NCBI GenBank assembly: GCA_049583635.1
Contig: JBAUWF010000035.1
Span: forward strand, 4,278-68,277
Direction of reading: 5' to 3'
DNA from: Dokdonella_A sp049583635
Lineage (GTDB): Bacteria > Pseudomonadota > Gammaproteobacteria > Xanthomonadales > Rhodanobacteraceae
Length of the DNA stretch: 64,000 nucleotides
Shown piece by piece: positions 52,596-63,400 of this stretch; positions within the stretch are counted from its first letter, which is position 1, and each line of letters opens with the position of its first letter. The translations under genes and the position numbers were made by a program. The notes beneath the pieces are model-generated. The model did no database searches, was not told where the DNA came from, and saw only the letters and a program-made list of their open reading frames with translations.

Positions 52596-54794
52596 CTACT
52601 TGCGGGCCTGCTTGAGGCCGCGATCCTCGAGCATCGGCTCGATGCTCGGATCCTTGCCGCGCCAGTCCTTGTACATCTTGGCCAGATCCTCGGTATTGCC
52701 GCGCGACAGCACCATGTCGCGGAAACGATCGCCGTTCGCGCGCGTCAGGCCGCCGTGCTCCTTGAACCATTCGAAGCCATCATCGGCGAGCATCTGCGTC
52801 CACAGATAGGCGTAGTAGCCGGCTGCATAGCCGTTACCCCAGATATGCTGGAAGTAGCTCGAACGATAGCGCGGCGGCACATAGCTCAAGTCGACCTTGT
52901 CCTTCTTCAGCGCGGCCTTCTCGAACGTGTCGGAATCCTGCAATGGCGCGCTGGCGTCCAATGTATGCCACTCCATATCGAGCAGTGCGGCCGTGACCAG
53001 TTCGGTCATGTCGTAGCCCATGTTGAAATTCTTCGCCTTCTTGATCTTTTCGACCAAGGCTTTGGGCATCGGCTCGCCGGTCTTGTAATGCTTCGCATAA
53101 TTGGCAAACACTTTCGGATTGCTCGCCCAGTGTTCGTTGAACTGCGACGGGAACTCGACGAAGTCGCGCGCGGTATTGGTGCCAGACAGGGTCGGATACT
53201 CCTCGTCGGCGAACATGCCGTGCAGCGCATGACCGAATTCATGAAACATCGTGGTGACATCATCGAACGAAATCAGGGCCGGCTGACCGGGTTCCGGCTT
53301 GGTGAAGTTGCAGACGTTGAAGATCACCGGCTTGGTGCCGAGCAGCTTCGACTGGGTGACCAGGTTGTCCATCCAGGCGCCGCCATTCTTGTTGTCACGC
53401 TTGAAATAATCGGTGTAGAACAGCGCGAGCGAGCTGCCGTCCTTGTCGAACACCTCGTAGACGTGCACATCCGGCTGGTACACCGGGATGTCCTTGCGTT
53501 CCTTGAACGTGATGCCGTAGAGCTGGTTGGCCGCGTAGAACACGCCGTTCTTGAGAACATTGTCGAGTTCGAAATACGGCTTGATCTGGTTTTCATCCAG
53601 ATCGTATTTCGCCTTGCGCACCTGTTCGGCGTAGAACTCCCAGTCCCACGGCGCAACCTTGAACCCGCCGTGCTGCTTGTCGATCAGCGCCTGGATGTCC
53701 TTGGACTCGGAGCGTGCGCGACCGGTCGCTGCCGGCACCAGATTCTTCATGAACTTCATCGCCGTTGCCGGCGTCTTGGCCATCTGGTCTTCGAGTTTCC
53801 ACGCCGCATAGTTGTCAAATCCGAGCAACTTGGCGGACTCGGCGCGTATCTGCGCGATGCGCTCGATGATCTTGCGCGTATCGTTGGCATCGCCCTGTTC
53901 GGCGCGATTCCACGACGCCTCGAACAGCTGCTTGCGCGTGTCACGATCGCCCAGGTTCTGCAGGTCGGGTTGCTGCGTGGTGTTCTGCAGCGGCAACACC
54001 CACTGGCCATCCTTGCCGCGACTCTTGCCGGCTGCGGCGGCCGCAGCGACTTCGGCATCGGACAGACCGGCGAGCTTGGCCTTGTCGGTGATCACCGGCG
54101 CCGCAGCCTTGGTTGCGGCCAGCAAGCGATTCGTGAACTGCGTGCTGAGTGTGGACTCTTCCTTGTTGAGCTCCTTGAGCCTGGCCTTGTCGGCATCGGA
54201 GAGCTTGGCGCCGTGATGCACGAAGTCGCGATAGACCACATCGACCAGGCGCGCGGACTCCGGATCGAGTTTGAGCGAATCGAGTTGATCGTGAACAGCC
54301 GAGACGCGCTTGAACAGCTTGTCATTCAGATAAATGGCGTCCTGGTGCGCAGCCAGTTTCGGCGCCTCTTCCTCCTGGATCTTCTGCAACGTGTCGTTGG
54401 TGTTGGCGCCGGTCACCGCACCGAATGCATGCATCACGCGATTGAGCAACGCGCCGGTCTTCTCCATCGCGACATAGGTGTTCTCGAACGTCGGTGGTTC
54501 CGGGTTGTCGGCGATCGCCTGGATTTCGGCCAGTTGCTCCTGCATGCCCTTTTCGATCGCGGGCTGATAATCGCTGTCCTTGATCTTGTCGAACGGCGGC
54601 GCGTGGAACGGCAGCGTGCTTTCAGCGAAGAACGGATTGGGCGCTTGAGGCTCGGCAGCCGGTTCAGGGGCGGGTGCAGGCGCGGCCGGCGGCTGGGCAG
54701 CGGTTTCGCTCGGCGACGAATCGCTCGGCGTCTGGTTGCAGGCGGAAAGGATCACGGCGCTCGTCACCATCAGCAATACTCGTGCTCGAAACAT
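52596..54794 (-). CDS. dcp: M3-family peptidyl-dipeptidase (Dcp-like lipoprotein)
   Basis: 732 residues. Signal with lipobox ending LSAC (about residue 19), a Pro/Ala linker, then the M3 metallopeptidase with HEFGHALHG zinc motif near residue 520 and GTNTARDFVEFPSQFNEHW downstream. It removes C-terminal dipeptides in the family; here it is predicted to be anchored in the outer or inner membrane on the periplasmic side. Convergent with xanB. A 720-codon open frame on the other strand is a shadow. Confidence 0.93.
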   Translation of the reverse strand: MFRARVLLMVTSAVILSACNQTPSDSSPSETAAQPPAAPAPAPEPAAEPQAPNPFFAESTLPFHAPPFDKIKDSDYQPAIEKGMQEQLAEIQAIADNPEPPTFENTYVAMEKTGALLNRVMHAFGAVTGANTNDTLQKIQEEEAPKLAAHQDAIYLNDKLFKRVSAVHDQLDSLKLDPESARLVDVVYRDFVHHGAKLSDADKARLKELNKEESTLSTQFTNRLLAATKAAAPVITDKAKLAGLSDAEVAAAAAAGKSRGKDGQWVLPLQNTTQQPDLQNLGDRDTRKQLFEASWNRAEQGDANDTRKIIERIAQIRAESAKLLGFDNYAAWKLEDQMAKTPATAMKFMKNLVPAATGRARSESKDIQALIDKQHGGFKVAPWDWEFYAEQVRKAKYDLDENQIKPYFELDNVLKNGVFYAANQLYGITFKERKDIPVYQPDVHVYEVFDKDGSSLALFYTDYFKRDNKNGGAWMDNLVTQSKLLGTKPVIFNVCNFTKPEPGQPALISFDDVTTMFHEFGHALHGMFADEEYPTLSGTNTARDFVEFPSQFNEHWASNPKVFANYAKHYKTGEPMPKALVEKIKKAKNFNMGYDMTELVTAALLDMEWHTLDASAPLQDSDTFEKAALKKDKVDLSYVPPRYRSSYFQHIWGNGYAAGYYAYLWTQMLADDGFEWFKEHGGLTRANGDRFRDMVLSRGNTEDLAKMYKDWRGKDPSIEPMLEDRGLKQARK

Positions 54795-55026
54795 CAGGAA
54801 GTCCCCTTCGGGTCAGCGGAAATGAACAGGAAGCTAGCGGCGATACAAGAATCGGCTTCACAGAATACCGAATCACGACCTGCGCGGCACGTGCCGTTTG
54901 GCCCAGAAGGCGTTCGATGAGCCCGCCGCAGGCGCTTGGCGCACGGACAAGCGTCGCGGTGTCCCCTGGCGATTATCGTGCATGGAGTTTGCAGGGGTCA
55001 TCTCGAAAGCGCGCCGCCCACCGTGG

Positions 55027-55647
55027 TCAGGGCAATCCGCGAATGGCCGGTTCGAGCACCGGCCAGATATGGTCAAGCACCTTGACCTCGCCGGCAGCGT
55101 TCGGGTGCAGGCCGTCTTCCTGCATCAGGTCGGGGTCGAGCGCAACACCCTCCAGCAGGAACGGCACCAATGGAACATTGAATTCCCGCGCCAAGTCCCG
55201 ATACAGGTTGCGCAAGCCATCGCGATACTGCGGACCATAGTTGACCGGCAGCTCGATGCCGAGCAGCACGACTTTCGCGCCGGACTGACGACACAACGTC
55301 ACGATGCGGGTCAGGTTGGTGCGGATCTCGGGGAGCGGCAGACCACGCAAACCGTCGTTCGCGCCGAGTTCGACGATTACCAGTGCCGGGTGCCGTTCGG
55401 CCAGCAGGTGAGGCAGGCGCGCAACACCGCTCGCGCTGGTTTCGCCGGGTATGCTGGCGTTGACCAGCGCGCGCTGCACGCCGGCCTTGCGCAAGCGCAC
55501 CTCGAGCAGATGTACCCAGCCCTCTCCGGTCGCAATGCGATAGGCCGAGGACAACGAGTCGCCGAGTACGACGACAGGCCCATGCGGCGCCGACAACGCG
55601 ACCGTCGAACCAAGCAACAACAGCAAGGACAGGAAAAAACGCGCCAT
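55027..55647 (-). CDS. tesA: Arylesterase / acyl-CoA thioesterase I (SGNH hydrolase)
   Basis: 206 residues with a signal peptide (about 1-19). SGNH blocks: VVLGDSLSSAY (Ser), GANDGLRGL (Asn) and DGLHPNAAG (Asp-His). TesA of E. coli is a periplasmic lysophospholipase/thioesterase. Its start codon lies in a CCATGG palindrome that also holds the ybbA start on the opposite strand, so the two 5' ends overlap. Confidence 0.94.
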   Translation of the reverse strand: MARFFLSLLLLLGSTVALSAPHGPVVVLGDSLSSAYRIATGEGWVHLLEVRLRKAGVQRALVNASIPGETSASGVARLPHLLAERHPALVIVELGANDGLRGLPLPEIRTNLTRIVTLCRQSGAKVVLLGIELPVNYGPQYRDGLRNLYRDLAREFNVPLVPFLLEGVALDPDLMQEDGLHPNAAGEVKVLDHIWPVLEPAIRGLP

Positions 55648-56347
55648 GGATCATTCCGCCAGCGTCCTGATGGCCAACGAGCTTAGCAAAGCGGTGGACG
55701 GCCCCGCCGGTCGCCTGGTCATCCTCGACCGCGTCAATCTCGAGGTCGCGCGCGGATCCAGCGTGGCGATCGCCGGCGCGTCGGGTTCGGGCAAGACCAC
55801 TTTGCTTGGTCTCCTCGCCGGCCTTGACACACCGAGCGGCGGCAGCGTGACCTTTGTCGGCCAGGATCTCAATACCCTCGATGAGGAAGCGCGCGCACGT
55901 CTGCGCCGACGCCTGGTCGGTTTCGTCTTCCAGTCGTTTCACCTGCTGCCGGCGTTGAGTGCGCAGGAGAACGTGATGCTGCCGCTCGAACTCGAGGGCC
56001 GCGACGATGCGCGCGAACGGGCGCGTGCGGCGCTCGCCGATGTCGGTCTTGCGACACGCATTGAGCACTATCCACACCAGCTCTCGGGCGGCGAGCAGCA
56101 ACGCGTGGCGCTGGCGCGCGCGTTCGTGCACGGCCCGGAACTCCTCTTCGCCGACGAACCGACCGGCAATCTCGACCGGCGCACCGGCCATGCGGTCGGC
56201 GATCTATTGTTCGCGCTCAACCGCGAACATGCGACGACCCTGGTGCTGGTCACGCACGATGCAAACCTCGCCGCTCGCTGCAACCGCATCCTCGAACTTG
56301 CCGACGGCCGCATTGCGGATGGCCACGGCGTGGGGGACGCTGCATGA
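55646..56347 (+). CDS. ybbA: ABC transporter ATP-binding protein, YbbA type
   Basis: 233 residues of the LolD/YbbA branch: Walker A GASGSGKTTLL, Q-loop FVFQSFHLLP, signature LSGGEQQRVALARA, Walker B LLFADEPTGNLD. Its length and N-terminus match E. coli YbbA. AGGACAGGAAA lies upstream as ribosome site, within tesA. Its stop overlaps the ybbP start. Confidence 0.94.
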   Translation: MDHSASVLMANELSKAVDGPAGRLVILDRVNLEVARGSSVAIAGASGSGKTTLLGLLAGLDTPSGGSVTFVGQDLNTLDEEARARLRRRLVGFVFQSFHLLPALSAQENVMLPLELEGRDDARERARAALADVGLATRIEHYPHQLSGGEQQRVALARAFVHGPELLFADEPTGNLDRRTGHAVGDLLFALNREHATTLVLVTHDANLAARCNRILELADGRIADGHGVGDAA

Positions 56348-58896
56348 AGCCGCTCGTATTTGCCGCGCGCAGTCTGCGCCGCGAGTTTCGTCACGCCGAA
56401 CTGGCGACACTCGCCGCGGCGCTGGTGCTGGCGGTGGCCGCGCTCGCTGCGGTCGGCACGCTGGCCAGTCGCGTCGAGCGCGCGATCGTCGCTTCGGCTG
56501 CCGACCTGATCGGCGGCGATCTCGGCATTGCCAGTCGCCAGCGCATAGCCCCGGAGTTTGCCGATGAGGCACACCGGCTCGGTCTTGCGACCACGCGATT
56601 GGCCGATTTTCCAAGCGTCGTATTCGCCGGCACGAACGCGAAGCGAACAACCGGACCGGAATCCGGTTCGTCTCCGTCCGATGCCGAGTCGCACGACGCC
56701 GGCGCCAGCCAGTTCTGCGAAATCCGCGCGAGCGATCAGGCCTTCCCGCTTCGCGGCGTGATGGGTGTGCTTGACGCGCACGGCGTCGAACGCAACGTGC
56801 ATGCGCCACCACCCGGTCTGGTGTACGCGGATCATCGCGCGCTGGTGGCGCTCGGCCGCGGCGTCGGCGACAGCGTTCAGATCGGCGGGCGCGATCTGCG
56901 TGTCGCCGGTGAAATCGCGCGCATGCCCGATGGCGGGGAGTTGATTCAGCTCGCGCCACGGGTGCTCATGAACATCGCCGACGCGGAAAAATCCGGTCTG
57001 CTTGGTGTCGGCAGTCGCGCGCGGCATCGTCTGCTGGTAGCTGGCGATGCCGATCAGGTCGCGCGGTTCGCCGCCTGGGCCGAACCTCGTCTTGACGATG
57101 GCGAACACCTCGAGACGGTCGAGGGCGCGCAAAAGAATCTGCGCCGGGCATTCGACCGCGGCGAAAGTTTCCTGCGCCTTGCCGCCCTGCTGGCGGCACT
57201 GCTGTCAGGCATTGCAGTTGCGTTGTCGGCACAACGGTTTGCGCGGCGCAAGATCGAGGACGTCGCGTTGCTGCGTTGTCTCGGCGCGAGTCGCAACGAA
57301 ATCCTGCTCGCGCTGACGTTGCAACTCGCGCTGCTCGCACTGGCCGCGTGCACGCTCGGTCTTGCTCTCGGACTTGCCTTGCAACAGGGCGTCCTTGCGC
57401 TCGCGAGCGGCCTGCTGCCCGGGCCGACGCCGAAACTCCCGTTCGCACCCGGCCTTGCCGCGTGGGCGGTCGGCGCGGCCGTACTGTTCGGCTTTGCATT
57501 GCCGCCGCTTCTGCGATTGCGCGAAGTCGAGCCGATGCGCGTGTTCCGACACGATACCGGGGGTGGGCTGCGGCGCTTCGATGCGCTGTACCTGTTGCCT
57601 TTCGCGCTCGCGGCAATGCTGATCCGGCTTGAAGCCGATTCGGGCCATCTTGCCGGCACACTGATCCTCGCCCTCGCCGGTGTGGCGCTGGCGGCACTCG
57701 TATTCGGTCTCGCGTTGCTTGCAGGGGTGCGTACGTTGGGTCGGCGAGTGTCCGGCGCGTGGCGGTTCGGCCTCGCCAACCTGACTCGCCGGCGCGCCCT
57801 GAGCCTGGTACAAATCGGCGCGCTCGCGCTGAGTCTGACCGCGGTCGATGTGCTTGCCGTGGTCGGTCCGTCGCTGCTCGAGCGCTGGCGGCTCGACCTG
57901 CCGGCCGATACACCGAACTGGTTTGTGCTCAATGTGCAACCGGATCAGCAATCGCCGATGCAGCGTCGCCTGCGTGCCCTCGGCGCCGACAATATCAACG
58001 CGTTGCCGCTTGCGGTCGGTCGCCTGACCGCGATCAACCACCACGCGCCGCGGCCACTCGACGGCGACGACGAGCGACGCGACGATAGCGAGCGTGGCCA
58101 CGAAGTGCGCCTGTCATGGAGCAAGGCATTGCCCGCATCGAACGCGCTGCGCGAAGGACACTGGTTCGATCCGGACTCGAAGACGCCGGCCGCGTCGATC
58201 GATCTGCGCTGGGTCGAGCGGTTCGGACTCAAGCTCGGGGACCGCCTGTCGCTGCGCGTGGGTGAGCGTGATTTCGACGCGCGCGTCACCAGCATCCGCG
58301 GCGTTGACTGGGATTCGTTCCGGGTCAATTTCTTCGTCATGATCGACCCGACGACCGGCGCCACGCTGCCGCACACGTATATCGCGAGCTTTCACTTGCC
58401 CGCAGGCAACGCCGCGGCGTTGGCCGGCCTGACGCGCGATTTCCCGAACGTGTCGCTGATCGATGTCAACGCCATACTCGACAAGGTGCGCGAGATCATC
58501 GGCCGGGTCAGCCACGCGGTGACCTGGGTCCTCGGTTTTAGCCTCGCGGCTGGTGTGCTCGTGCTGCTCGCCGCGCTGGCGGCCACGGCCGACGAGCGAC
58601 GTTTCGAGATGGCGCTGCTGCGCACGCTCGGCGCGCACCGCCGCCAGCTGAGTGCCGCTGTGCTCGGCGAATTCATCGCACTCGGTGCATTGGCCGGGGC
58701 GATCGGGGCCGGCGGCGCGGCGCTGACCGGATTCGCGTTGGCCGATCGGGTATTTCGGCTTCACACCTACCAGCCACCTTGGCCGTCGCTGCTGATGGCC
58801 GCTGCCGCGACGACTGCGCTGGTCGCGCTGGCCGGCTGGTTCGGCACCCGCCGTATCGCGCGCACGCCTCCGATCGAAGTCCTGCGCTACGGTTAG
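56344..58896 (+). CDS. ybbP: FtsX-like permease of the YbbAP system
   Basis: 850 residues with about ten transmembrane helices: TM near the N-terminus, a large periplasmic loop, a first FtsX core (FAARRKIEDVALLRCLGASRNEILLA near residue 300), a second periplasmic region and a C-terminal FtsX core (ERRFEMALLRTLGAHRRQLSAAVLGEF). With YbbA and TesA it forms a lipid- or hydrophobic-compound-handling system. An acidic insert (GDDERRDDSERG) near residue 575 is not typical and is likely flexible. Confidence 0.93.
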   Translation: MKPLVFAARSLRREFRHAELATLAAALVLAVAALAAVGTLASRVERAIVASAADLIGGDLGIASRQRIAPEFADEAHRLGLATTRLADFPSVVFAGTNAKRTTGPESGSSPSDAESHDAGASQFCEIRASDQAFPLRGVMGVLDAHGVERNVHAPPPGLVYADHRALVALGRGVGDSVQIGGRDLRVAGEIARMPDGGELIQLAPRVLMNIADAEKSGLLGVGSRARHRLLVAGDADQVARFAAWAEPRLDDGEHLETVEGAQKNLRRAFDRGESFLRLAALLAALLSGIAVALSAQRFARRKIEDVALLRCLGASRNEILLALTLQLALLALAACTLGLALGLALQQGVLALASGLLPGPTPKLPFAPGLAAWAVGAAVLFGFALPPLLRLREVEPMRVFRHDTGGGLRRFDALYLLPFALAAMLIRLEADSGHLAGTLILALAGVALAALVFGLALLAGVRTLGRRVSGAWRFGLANLTRRRALSLVQIGALALSLTAVDVLAVVGPSLLERWRLDLPADTPNWFVLNVQPDQQSPMQRRLRALGADNINALPLAVGRLTAINHHAPRPLDGDDERRDDSERGHEVRLSWSKALPASNALREGHWFDPDSKTPAASIDLRWVERFGLKLGDRLSLRVGERDFDARVTSIRGVDWDSFRVNFFVMIDPTTGATLPHTYIASFHLPAGNAAALAGLTRDFPNVSLIDVNAILDKVREIIGRVSHAVTWVLGFSLAAGVLVLLAALAATADERRFEMALLRTLGAHRRQLSAAVLGEFIALGALAGAIGAGGAALTGFALADRVFRLHTYQPPWPSLLMAAAATTALVALAGWFGTRRIARTPPIEVLRYG

Positions 58897-58935
58897 CGGC
58901 CATGCTGCGTGGCACGAGCGGTCCGCGCCATTTGC

Positions 58936-58965
58936 AGGGTGGGCTGAGCGCAGCGAAACCCATGC
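58936..58965. repeat. Single arm of the palindromic element
   Basis: The sequence GGGTGGGCTGAGCGCAGCGAAACCC is a close match to one arm of the elements at 11931 and 12149; no complementary second arm follows. It lies between ybbP and the broken DUF486 gene. Confidence 0.65.
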
Positions 58966-59055
58966 TACCGATCATGTCGAACACGTTTAGCGCGCGCCAC
59001 CATCATCGTGGCGAACGCTACCGTCACCATTGGCCGGCCAACCGATGGAACACCC

Positions 59056-59393
59056 ATGCGGAGCTACACCGCGCCCATCCTTCTGCTGTTCGGTTCGAAC
59101 GTCTTCATGACGTTCGCCTGGTACTGGCATCCGAAGTACACCGATCGACCGCCCGCGCTGTTGATCGTCGTCGCCTGGGGCATCGCGTATTTCGATTATT
59201 GCCTGCAAGTGCCGGCCAAGTGCATCGGCTACGCGGTTTACAATCCGGTCCAACTCAAGACCATCCAGGAATTCATCACGTTGTAGGTCCTGGTGGTGTT
59301 CTCGACCACCTGGCTCGGAACCACGCTGCGCTGAACCACCTGGTCGGTTTCGTCTTTATCGCGATCGCCGCGTTTTTCATCTTCTACCAATAG
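59056..59393 (+). pseudogene. DUF486 (DMT-like) membrane protein, disrupted
   Basis: The text is typical DUF486: ILLLFGSNVFMTFAWYWHPKY, IAYFDYCLQVPA, PVQLKTIQEFITL. A TAG at 59284-59286 interrupts directly after ITL, and a one-base loss near 59332 creates TGA. Reading through both gives VLVVFSTTWLG, LRWNHLVGFVFIAIAAFFIFYQ and the true stop at 59391. Intact members are ~110 residues with four helices. Sequencing error is possible, but two separate lesions make a pseudogene more likely. Confidence 0.75.
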
Positions 59394-59447
59394 CGCCGAG
59401 CATCGCCATACAACCGACTCGGACTTCAGTCACGGAGGTTTGCGTTC

Positions 59448-60359
59448 ATGCAGGTACCGGTTCTCCATCGCGCCAGAGCCATTGCCCCGGCGCGAACAAG
59501 CCTCGATTCCGCTCAGGCCACGCGTTGCGCCGAACGCGCGCGGTACCGACGTCGCCTCATCGGGGCCGCACTGGTATTCGGCATCCTGCTTGTGCCCGGC
59601 TGCGCCACGCAGATCAAGGCTCCCGACGCCGAGCACACCGACAAGGTGCGGGTCGAACGCAAGGATCGGGAATTCGACCTCGACACGTCGATTCGCCGCG
59701 TCGAAATCGTCAACCGTTATGGCGACATCACGGTCAAGCGCCAGAATGAAAACGCGGTCGGTATCCATGCGGTCATCCAGCGCCTGACGCCGACGTTTGC
59801 GTCACTCAGGCTGACCAGCCGGCGCGAAGCCGGCACCTTGCATATCGAAGTCGCCTATGCGAAAGGCGTCGATCCGGCCACACCGGGGCGCCTGGACATG
59901 GCGGTGTTCCTGCCCGGTACCGAGCCGCTTGCGCTGACTACGCGCGATGGAACGATCGATGCAAACCGCCGCGAAGGCGCGATCACGGCTTCCAGCGTAT
60001 CAGGCAGAATCCGGGCCTCTTCACGCGGCCGTCTCGTGTTGCACAGCGACAGCGGCGACATCATCGCCGGTGCCCTCGGAAAGCATTGGAGTGGCACGAG
60101 CCGGATCGAAACCGGCAGCGGTCGCATCGTGCTGCTGGTGCCGACCTTTGGCGGCATCACCCTCGACGCCTCGACCGGTGGCAAGCTCAGCAGCAACTTC
60201 GGCCTCAGCATCCATGCGCGCGCCGGCGGCGCAAGCACACACGCGCGCTACGGCGACGGACGATCGCCACTCGTCGTCACAAGTGACCGTGGGGAAGTGA
60301 TACTTGAACAACTCGTCCTCATCGGCGACGATGGTGCACTGCCTGAGGATGATGATTAG
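59448..60359 (+). CDS. DUF4097-like putative lipoprotein
   Basis: 303 residues. An unusually long 36-residue n-region precedes the lipoprotein signal (GAALVFGILLVPGCATQ), so the real start may be later. The mature part is rich in short beta-strands (VEIVNRYGDITVKRQNEN, DSGDIIAGALG, ETGSGRIVLLVPT, TSDRGEVILEQ), the right-handed beta repeats of DUF4097/DUF4098 'putative adhesin' proteins. Function unknown. GGAGG lies 11 bases before the chosen ATG. Confidence 0.7.
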   Translation: MQVPVLHRARAIAPARTSLDSAQATRCAERARYRRRLIGAALVFGILLVPGCATQIKAPDAEHTDKVRVERKDREFDLDTSIRRVEIVNRYGDITVKRQNENAVGIHAVIQRLTPTFASLRLTSRREAGTLHIEVAYAKGVDPATPGRLDMAVFLPGTEPLALTTRDGTIDANRREGAITASSVSGRIRASSRGRLVLHSDSGDIIAGALGKHWSGTSRIETGSGRIVLLVPTFGGITLDASTGGKLSSNFGLSIHARAGGASTHARYGDGRSPLVVTSDRGEVILEQLVLIGDDGALPEDDD

Positions 60360-60470
60360 GATGGGTCTGAGACTGACCCCAACCGGCATGCATGCGCGCG
60401 GAACGCAGCTTCACCTTCCCGATCCGCCATTACACGAATCGATCGGGGCACTTCCCCGGGGAGCAACAAG

Positions 60471-63400
60471 ATGAACACCTTTTACAAGGCCACCGCCTTT
60501 GCGATCGTCGCGGCCATCGGTTGCGTCATCGTCACGCCGGTCGTTGCGGCCGATCCGCCGGTATCGCGCGGCGCGGACTATGTCAGCCCGCCATCGATTC
60601 CCCAGCAGTTCTATCTCGACGCGCGCACGCGCCCGATCGTGCCGACATGGCAGCCCGGTGATCCGATCCACGAGGTGCCGCGCCAGTTTCACGGCGAGGA
60701 GAACCTGCAGCGCAATCCGCCGCGCCCGGTCAATCCGGTAACCGGTGGCATCGATATTCTGGCCGAACTTCAGCGCGAATTCGGCAATGCGGCCGATTAC
60801 CGCAACTTCGAGACACCGCTCGTCAACGTTCAGGGGCAGGGTTTCTCGGGCGTGTTCCCGCCCGACCCGTCAGGCGACGTCGGCGGCGGTTATTTCGTGC
60901 AGTCGATCAATGGCGGCGGCGGCGCAACCTACGAAATCTACAACACCGACGACGGCAGCGTCGCGGCCGGTCCATTCAACCTCGATGGCCTCGGCAGCGG
61001 TGGCGCTTGCGCGAGCGGATTCGGCGACGGCGTCGTGCTGTACGACCAGCTTGCCAATCGCTGGCTGCTGACCGAGTTCTCGGGCAGCGGCAATAATCTG
61101 TGCGTGTACATCAGCGCCGACGACAATCCGGTCACGACCACCTGGACGCGCTACGACTTCACGACGCCGGGCTTCCCGGATTATCCGAAATACGGCGTCT
61201 GGCCGGATGCCTACTACGTCGGGGCAAACCAGGGACCGGCCGTCTATGCGCTCGACCGTCAGCAAATGCTGGTCGCGGCGCCGGCAACCTTGCAGAGAAA
61301 ATCCGTGCCGCGCCTCAATGGTCTCGGTTTCCAGATGGTGCCGCCGGTCTCGGTATTCGGTTCGACACCACCGCCGGTCGGCAGTCCGGGGATCTACCTG
61401 CGCGACAACGACGACGAGCGCAACAATCCGGGCTCGAACGATCCGAACCACGATTTCCTCGAGTTGTTCACGCTGCATGTGGACTTCACGACGCCGGCCA
61501 ATACCGTGTTGACCGGGCCGATCCAGATCCAGGAAGACGAGTTCGATTCCGAATTCAATGTACCGAGCGGTTTCGGTGCGATCCACCAGCCCGGCACCAG
61601 CCAGTTGCTCGATCCGTTGCTCGAAGTGCCGATGATTCCACTCGGGTACCGCAACTTTGGCGATCACGAATCGATCGTCGGCAACCATGTGACCCAGGTG
61701 CAGACCGGCAACATTGCCGGTATCCGCTGGTTCGAGCTGCGCCGCAACTCGCCGGGCGATCCATGGACGCTGTATCAGCAGGGGACTTATTCTCCGGACG
61801 ATCCGAACGGCATCACGAGCCGCTGGATGGGCGCGCTCGGCATGGACAGCGCGGGCAATATCGCGCTCGGCTACAGCGTCGCGCGCGTCTCCTCGGGTCA
61901 CGACGTGTATCCGGGTCTGCGCTATGTCGGGCGCCTGGCAAGCGATCCGCTCGGCGTGATGACCTCGGCCGAAACCAGCCTGATCGAGGGCGGCAGCTCG
62001 CAAACCAACTTCGACCGCTGGGGCGACTATCACCAGGTCGGCGTCGACCCGGCCGACGGCTGCACGTTCTGGTTCACCGGCATGTACGAACCGCCCGGCG
62101 GCCAGTGGAGCACGCGCATCGGTTCGTTCAAGTTCGACGCCTGCGGCACACCGACATTCACGCTGACCGGTACCAATCTCAGCCAATCGGTTTGCGCGGC
62201 GCCGAGTGCGAATCTCGATCCGGTTTCGATCACGGTCGGTTCGGTCAGCGGCTTTTCCGATCCGGTCGACATGAGCTTCGGCGATGGTCTGCCGACCGGT
62301 TTCGCCGGCAGCTACACGGTGAACCCGGTTACACCACCCGGCACCACCGAGGCCGATCTCAATGTGACCGGCGCGGTCGCTCCGGGACCGAACATGGTGA
62401 CCTTGCGCGCGACTGCCGGCGCGACCATCCGCGACCTGTTGCTCGACGTCGATGTCGCCACCGAGATCCCGCCGGCGCCGGCGCTGCAACTGCCGGCAAA
62501 CGGCGCGACCAACGTCTCGACCCAGCCGACGTTCGTCTGGGGCGACTCCGATCAGGCCGGTTCCTACCTGATCGAGATCGCCACCGACGCGGCGTTTGCA
62601 AATGTGATCCTTTCGCAAACCGTTACCGGCGCGACCACGTTCCAGCCGACCGCGGCGCTGCCGACCAATACCCAGATCTACTGGCGCGTCAGCGCAATCA
62701 ACACCTGCGGCAACAACGGGCCGAGTACGGTGTTCTCGTTCATCACGCAGGCCGCGCCGGGCCAGTGTTCGATCGGCACAACGCCGACTGCGGTGTTCAG
62801 CGACGATGTCGAAAACGGCACCAATGGCTGGACACATTCGGCCACGGTCGGCAACGACACCTGGACCATCAGCGGCGCGCGCCCGAACAGCCCATCCAAT
62901 TCCTGGTACGCCCAGGACCCGGCGGCCGTGACCGATCAGCAACTGACCTCGCCGACGGTATCGCTGCCGACCAATCTCGATGGCCTCACGTTCCAGTTCC
63001 AGCACTGGCGCAACATGGGCGGCAGTCCGGTCGACACGTGCTATGACGGCGGCATTCTCGAGGTTTCGCTGGATGGTGGCACGTTCCAGCAGGTTCCGGG
63101 CACGCTGCTCGAAACCGACCCGTACAACGGCACCATCGCCAGCAGCTTCAGCAACCCGCTGGCCGGAATGCAGGCCTGGTGCGGGCAGCAGAACTACACC
63201 AATTCCGTCGTCGACATCTCGACTTATGCCGGACACGACGCGCAATTCCGCTTCCGCCTAGGCAGCGACAGTCTGATCTCCAACGAAGGCTGGTACATCG
63301 ACGACATCAACGTACAGGGTTGCAGCAATGGGCCCGACCAGATCTTTGCGAACGGTTTCGAAGGCGGTGGCGGCGGTGGCATGTTGAGCGAAAACTTCGA

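Noticed and set aside
52755..54920. A 721-codon open frame antisense to the M3 peptidase gene
   Set aside because: No recognisable domain or motif; the M3 gene on the other strand has full family motifs. Typical GC-rich shadow.
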